A stretch of 5,858 nt of DNA, taken from positions 1 through 5,858 of the forward strand of contig JAUVHF010000104.1 of the NCBI GenBank assembly GCA_030593425.1. The letters run 5' to 3'. The notes beneath the pieces were generated by a model that saw nothing but the letters and a program-made list of their open reading frames with translations, did not search any database and was not told the DNA's origin. Below are positions 3,856-5,858 of the stretch, in pieces. A program made the translations under genes and the position numbers. Every line of letters starts with the position of its first letter. The stretch's first letter is position 1. The stretch comes from Anaerolineales bacterium (GTDB lineage Bacteria > Chloroflexota > Anaerolineae > UBA7937).

Positions 3856-4788
3856 ATGGAAGAGCGGGAAGAAGATAAGAGGGATACAGATAATGTGGTG
3901 GCCCTTTACCTAAAGGAGGTGGGAAAGACCCCCCTCCTCACTCCGGAGGAGGAGTTAGGGTTGGCCCGACGCTGCCAGAGGGGGAGGGCCGCAGAAGAGC
4001 AACTCAAGAAGGGGATACCCGATCACGAGACCAGGCAAAGGTTACTTAAGGAGATGGAGGAGGGGCATAAGGCCCGGGAGCGGTTCGTTAAGGCCAACTC
4101 TCGTCTGGTAGTGAGCGTGGCCCGTAAGTATCTGGGACGGGGGGTACCCTTCGCCGACCTCATTCAGGAGGGGAACCTGGGGCTGATGCGGGCTATAGAG
4201 AGGTTCGATCCGGAGCGGGGGTATCGTTTCAGCACCTACGCCATCTGGTGGATCCGCCAGGCGGTCAGCAGGGCGGTGGCTTATCAAGGGCGAACCATCC
4301 GCCTCCCGGCCCATGTGGTGGAGGAGCTCAGCAGGCTCAATCGCGCCTCTCGCCGCTTGAGCAAGGAACTGGGGCGCGAGCCCAATGAGGAAGAACTGGC
4401 GGAGGAGATGGATATAAGCCCGGAGAAGGTAGCGGACCTGACTCGAGTGGCCGCCGAGCCCGTCTCCCTCGATATCCCCGTGGGCGAGGAGGAGGTCAGC
4501 ACCCTTGCTGAGTTCATAGAGGATGGGGTTACCCCTCCCCCTACAGTGGAGGCCTCCCAATCCCTTTTGGGAGAGCAGTTGGAGGAGGCTCTAGCCTCCC
4601 TCACCCCTCGGGAGGCGGAGGTCATTCGCTTACGTTTCGGGTTGGACGGTGGCCGGAGTTACACCCTGGAGGAGGTGGGGCGGAAGATCGGTCTCACTCG
4701 AGAACGGGTGCGCCAGATCCAAGCCGAGGCCCTGCGTCGCCTCCGTCATCCCAGCCGCAGCCGTCTCTTGAAGGGGTACCTGAACTGA
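3856..4788 (+). CDS. RNA polymerase sigma factor, RpoD/SigA-like (sigma-70 group 1 or 2)
   Basis: This 310-residue protein directs RNA polymerase to -10/-35 promoters. Region 1.2 is seen at DNVVALYLKEVGKTPLLTPE (12-31). Region 2 runs from about 78 to 150, with DLIQEGNLGLMRAIERFDPE and the promoter-melting/-10 helix FSTYAIWWIRQAVSRAV (125-141). Region 3 is HVVEELSRLNRASRRLSKEL onward (153-225). Region 4 has LTPREAEVIRLRFGL (249-263) and the -35-reading helix-turn-helix YTLEEVGRKIGLTRERVRQIQ (269-289), closing with ALRRLRHPSR. Region 1.1 and the long non-conserved insert are missing. The first is common in primary sigmas of Chloroflexota and relatives, but also fits a group 2 alternative sigma. 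GAGG (3842-3845), ten bases before the ATG, is a moderate ribosome site. No convincing own promoter is seen in the 58-base gap after arsR, so it may share that promoter. Confidence 0.93.
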   Translation: MEEREEDKRDTDNVVALYLKEVGKTPLLTPEEELGLARRCQRGRAAEEQLKKGIPDHETRQRLLKEMEEGHKARERFVKANSRLVVSVARKYLGRGVPFADLIQEGNLGLMRAIERFDPERGYRFSTYAIWWIRQAVSRAVAYQGRTIRLPAHVVEELSRLNRASRRLSKELGREPNEEELAEEMDISPEKVADLTRVAAEPVSLDIPVGEEEVSTLAEFIEDGVTPPPTVEASQSLLGEQLEEALASLTPREAEVIRLRFGLDGGRSYTLEEVGRKIGLTRERVRQIQAEALRRLRHPSRSRLLKGYLN

Positions 4789-4789
4789 C

Positions 4790-4813
4790 AAAAGACTCTG
4801 GGATTTCCCAGAG
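4790..4813 (-). terminator. Intrinsic terminator between convergent genes
   Basis: CTCTGGGA (4796-4803) and TCCCAGAG (4806-4813) form a perfect eight-pair stem. On the minus strand it begins three bases after the TAA of the hydrolase gene and is followed by TCTTTT (4795-4790), a usable U-tract. On the plus strand, two bases after the sigma gene, the following CCCTTA is a poorer tract, so it mainly serves the minus-strand unit but may slow both. Confidence 0.78.
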
Positions 4814-4816
4814 CCC

Positions 4817-5656
4817 TTACATCTCCACCGCCTCTACTCTAAATTCGTTCTCCACCCGGCGTAGGTAACCGGCCCTTATATGGGGGTCGTGTTCAAAGAT
4901 GAGGAGTACCTCCTCCTCTAACACCGACTCTCGTATCCGCCGCTTGGTCTCGATGTTGACTAGAGGCTCGACGTCAGCCGCGGGAACCCAGGCCAACCTC
5001 TCGATGTTTACCGCCCAGGGCGCGAGATCGCCTAGATAGAGAGCCTTGTTCCCCCCGGATTCGATCACCACCGATTGGTGGTATCTGGTGTGGCCGGGGG
5101 TGACGATAGAGCGCACCTCGGAGGTGATAGAGGTATCCCCCCTGATAAGGCGTAGGTTTCCTCTCTCCTGAAGGGGGTCAAGGTTCTCTGGAAGGTAAGC
5201 GGCTCGCGTCCGCTCATTGGGGTGTTGTGCGGCCTCCCATTCCTCCTCCTGCACCCAGTAGTCGGCTTGAGGGAAGGTAGGGATCGCTCTCCCCGTCTTC
5301 ACTATGGTGTTCCCCCCACAGTGATCGGCGTGAAGATGGGTGTTTATGACTACCGCTACCTCTTTGGGATCCACTCCCTTACCTTTGAGGCTCTCCACTA
5401 GACCCTCTTGGCGCTCCAGGTTCAAGATCTCCCTCCGCTTGGCCGACAGTTTACTCCCCACCCCGGTATCTATCAAGATCCTCTTCCCTTGGGACTCTAT
5501 AAGGAGACAGTTGAGGGCCATGGGGACGCGGTTTTGATCATCGGGAGCGATGATCTGTTCCCAGAGGAGGCGGGGCACCACCCCGAAATGGGCCCCGCCG
5601 TCAAGCCAGAAGGTTCCGTCGGAGGCGATCTCCAGTCGCACTTGGCCGAAAAGCAT
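4817..5656 (-). CDS. Metallo-beta-lactamase-fold hydrolase (COG0491/AHL-lactonase-like)
   Basis: A 279-residue cytosolic metallo-hydrolase. The dinuclear zinc motif is HLHADHCGG (H107, H109, D111, H112), followed by PGHT (H189), LGDL (bridging D210) and EHDPH (H256), a complete ligand set. The N-terminal half has GTFWLDGGAHFGVVPRLLW and NCLLIESQGKRILIDTG, typical of the quorum-quenching lactonase-like branch. A lactone-hydrolysing or related esterase activity is possible, but the substrate cannot be read from sequence. The ATG at 5656 lies four bases after the TAG of the upstream ferredoxin-oxidoreductase gamma gene. An ATG at 5707 in frame would add 17 unusual G/R-rich residues and overlap that gene, so it was not chosen. 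The close spacing implies one operon. A terminator follows directly. A G-rich stretch upstream (about 5665-5698 on this strand) may act as its ribosome site. Confidence 0.88.
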   Translation of the reverse strand: MLFGQVRLEIASDGTFWLDGGAHFGVVPRLLWEQIIAPDDQNRVPMALNCLLIESQGKRILIDTGVGSKLSAKRREILNLERQEGLVESLKGKGVDPKEVAVVINTHLHADHCGGNTIVKTGRAIPTFPQADYWVQEEEWEAAQHPNERTRAAYLPENLDPLQERGNLRLIRGDTSITSEVRSIVTPGHTRYHQSVVIESGGNKALYLGDLAPWAVNIERLAWVPAADVEPLVNIETKRRIRESVLEEEVLLIFEHDPHIRAGYLRRVENEFRVEAVEM

Positions 5657-5660
5657 CCGC

Positions 5661-5858
5661 CTATACCTTCCCCACCACCTCCGCCCCCCGCCGTAGGGCT
5701 TTCTCATTCAAGGGTAAAAGATGGCGTCTCCTCTCCGGTAGGTTCTCCTCTAGAGCGGCTATAGCCGACTTCGTGGAGATGACCCCCGTGGCCCTTATCA
5801 GGGCTCCCAAAAGGACCATGTTGGCCATCCGCTCGTTTCCCAACTCCTCGGCGATATC
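5661..5858 (-). CDS. 2-oxoacid:ferredoxin oxidoreductase gamma subunit, C-terminal part
   Basis: The frame is open to the window edge, and 65 residues plus TAG are visible, beginning DIAEELGNERMANMVLLGAL. The pattern G..R..NMV.LGALI..TG.I....A..AL.E..P.......LN..AL..G is that of the gamma (PorC/KorC-type) domain C-terminus in pyruvate- or 2-oxoglutarate:ferredoxin oxidoreductases. These CoA-dependent enzymes link 2-oxoacid decarboxylation to ferredoxin in anaerobic or facultative metabolism. Which 2-oxoacid is used cannot be told from this piece; the catalytic alpha and beta subunits would be expected upstream, beyond the edge. A TTG in frame at 5843 is an internal Leu, not a start. The gene is followed after four bases by the hydrolase gene. 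Confidence 0.82.
   Translation of the reverse strand, partial: DIAEELGNERMANMVLLGALIRATGVISTKSAIAALEENLPERRRHLLPLNEKALRRGAEVVGKV

Noticed and set aside
4042..4625. Minus-strand open frames opposite the sigma factor
   Set aside because: They are shadows of a strongly conserved sigma-70 gene, common in GC-rich coding DNA.
5665..5698. G-quadruplex on the minus strand before the hydrolase start
   Set aside because: The G-runs are uneven and fully explained by codons of the oxidoreductase C-terminus and a purine-rich ribosome site; no regular G3 tract pattern.
5657..5707. N-terminal extension of the metallo-hydrolase to 5707
   Set aside because: It would overlap the upstream oxidoreductase gene and add a G/R-rich stretch unlike the family; the ATG at 5656 sits at normal operon spacing.
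5408..5764. Plus-strand open frame with a proline run opposite the metallo-hydrolase
   Set aside because: The proline run is the complement of the G-rich stretch at the oxidoreductase/hydrolase junction; no ribosome site or motif supports it.
1..5858. CRISPR array or tandem repeats
   Set aside because: No regularly spaced direct repeats were seen by eye on either strand.

Overview
The window is a compact, GC-rich (high-50s percent by eye) stretch of a bacterial chromosome with short intergenic gaps, ATGA-type gene overlaps and canonical TTGACA/TATAAT promoters. No 16S rRNA or other decisive marker is present. A PimA-like glycosyltransferase next to a phosphatidylinositol-phosphate-synthase-like enzyme, a short primary-type sigma factor without region 1.1, a 2-oxoacid:ferredoxin oxidoreductase gamma subunit and a Gram-positive-type SOS box together suggest a Chloroflexota-like or Actinobacteriota-related lineage. 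That placement is an inference.

Layout. (1) 1-923, plus strand: the 3' end of a GT4 glycosyltransferase, overlapping by ATGA a CDP-alcohol phosphatidyltransferase, forming a phospholipid or glycolipid unit. (2) 921-975: a palindromic two-hairpin element whose TAG...CTA ends supply the stop codons of the two convergent genes beside it. (3) 973-2549, minus strand: a two-gene unit with a radical SAM protein carrying a C-terminal helix-hairpin-helix domain (resembling the putative DNA modification/repair radical SAM family), followed by a small DUF6504-like protein. (4) 2550-2666: a dense divergent control region. The minus-strand promoter is a perfect TTGACA-N17-TATAAT whose spacer holds a perfect SOS/LexA-type box. 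Its -35 forms a 16-bp palindrome with the -35 of a plus-strand promoter. (5) 2667-3415, plus strand: tRNA-Trp(CCA), tRNA-Gln(TTG) and an HNH endonuclease. (6) 3432-3797: an ArsR-family regulator with a perfect consensus promoter and a 30-bp dyad reaching its start codon. (7) 3856-4788: an RpoD-like sigma factor. (8) 4790-4813: a terminator between convergent genes. (9) 4817-5858, minus strand: a metallo-beta-lactamase-fold hydrolase directly downstream of the 3' end of a 2-oxoacid:ferredoxin oxidoreductase gamma-subunit gene.

The most interesting unit is the radical SAM-HhH plus DUF6504 pair. It has a LexA-type operator inside a consensus promoter, a DNA-binding HhH domain, and a C-terminal QLSLW that resembles sliding-clamp-binding motifs. 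Together these suggest a DNA-damage-inducible repair or DNA-modification module, here without the uracil-DNA-glycosylase-like partner from which the radical SAM family takes its name. All database assignments are from memory of family motifs and were not computed.
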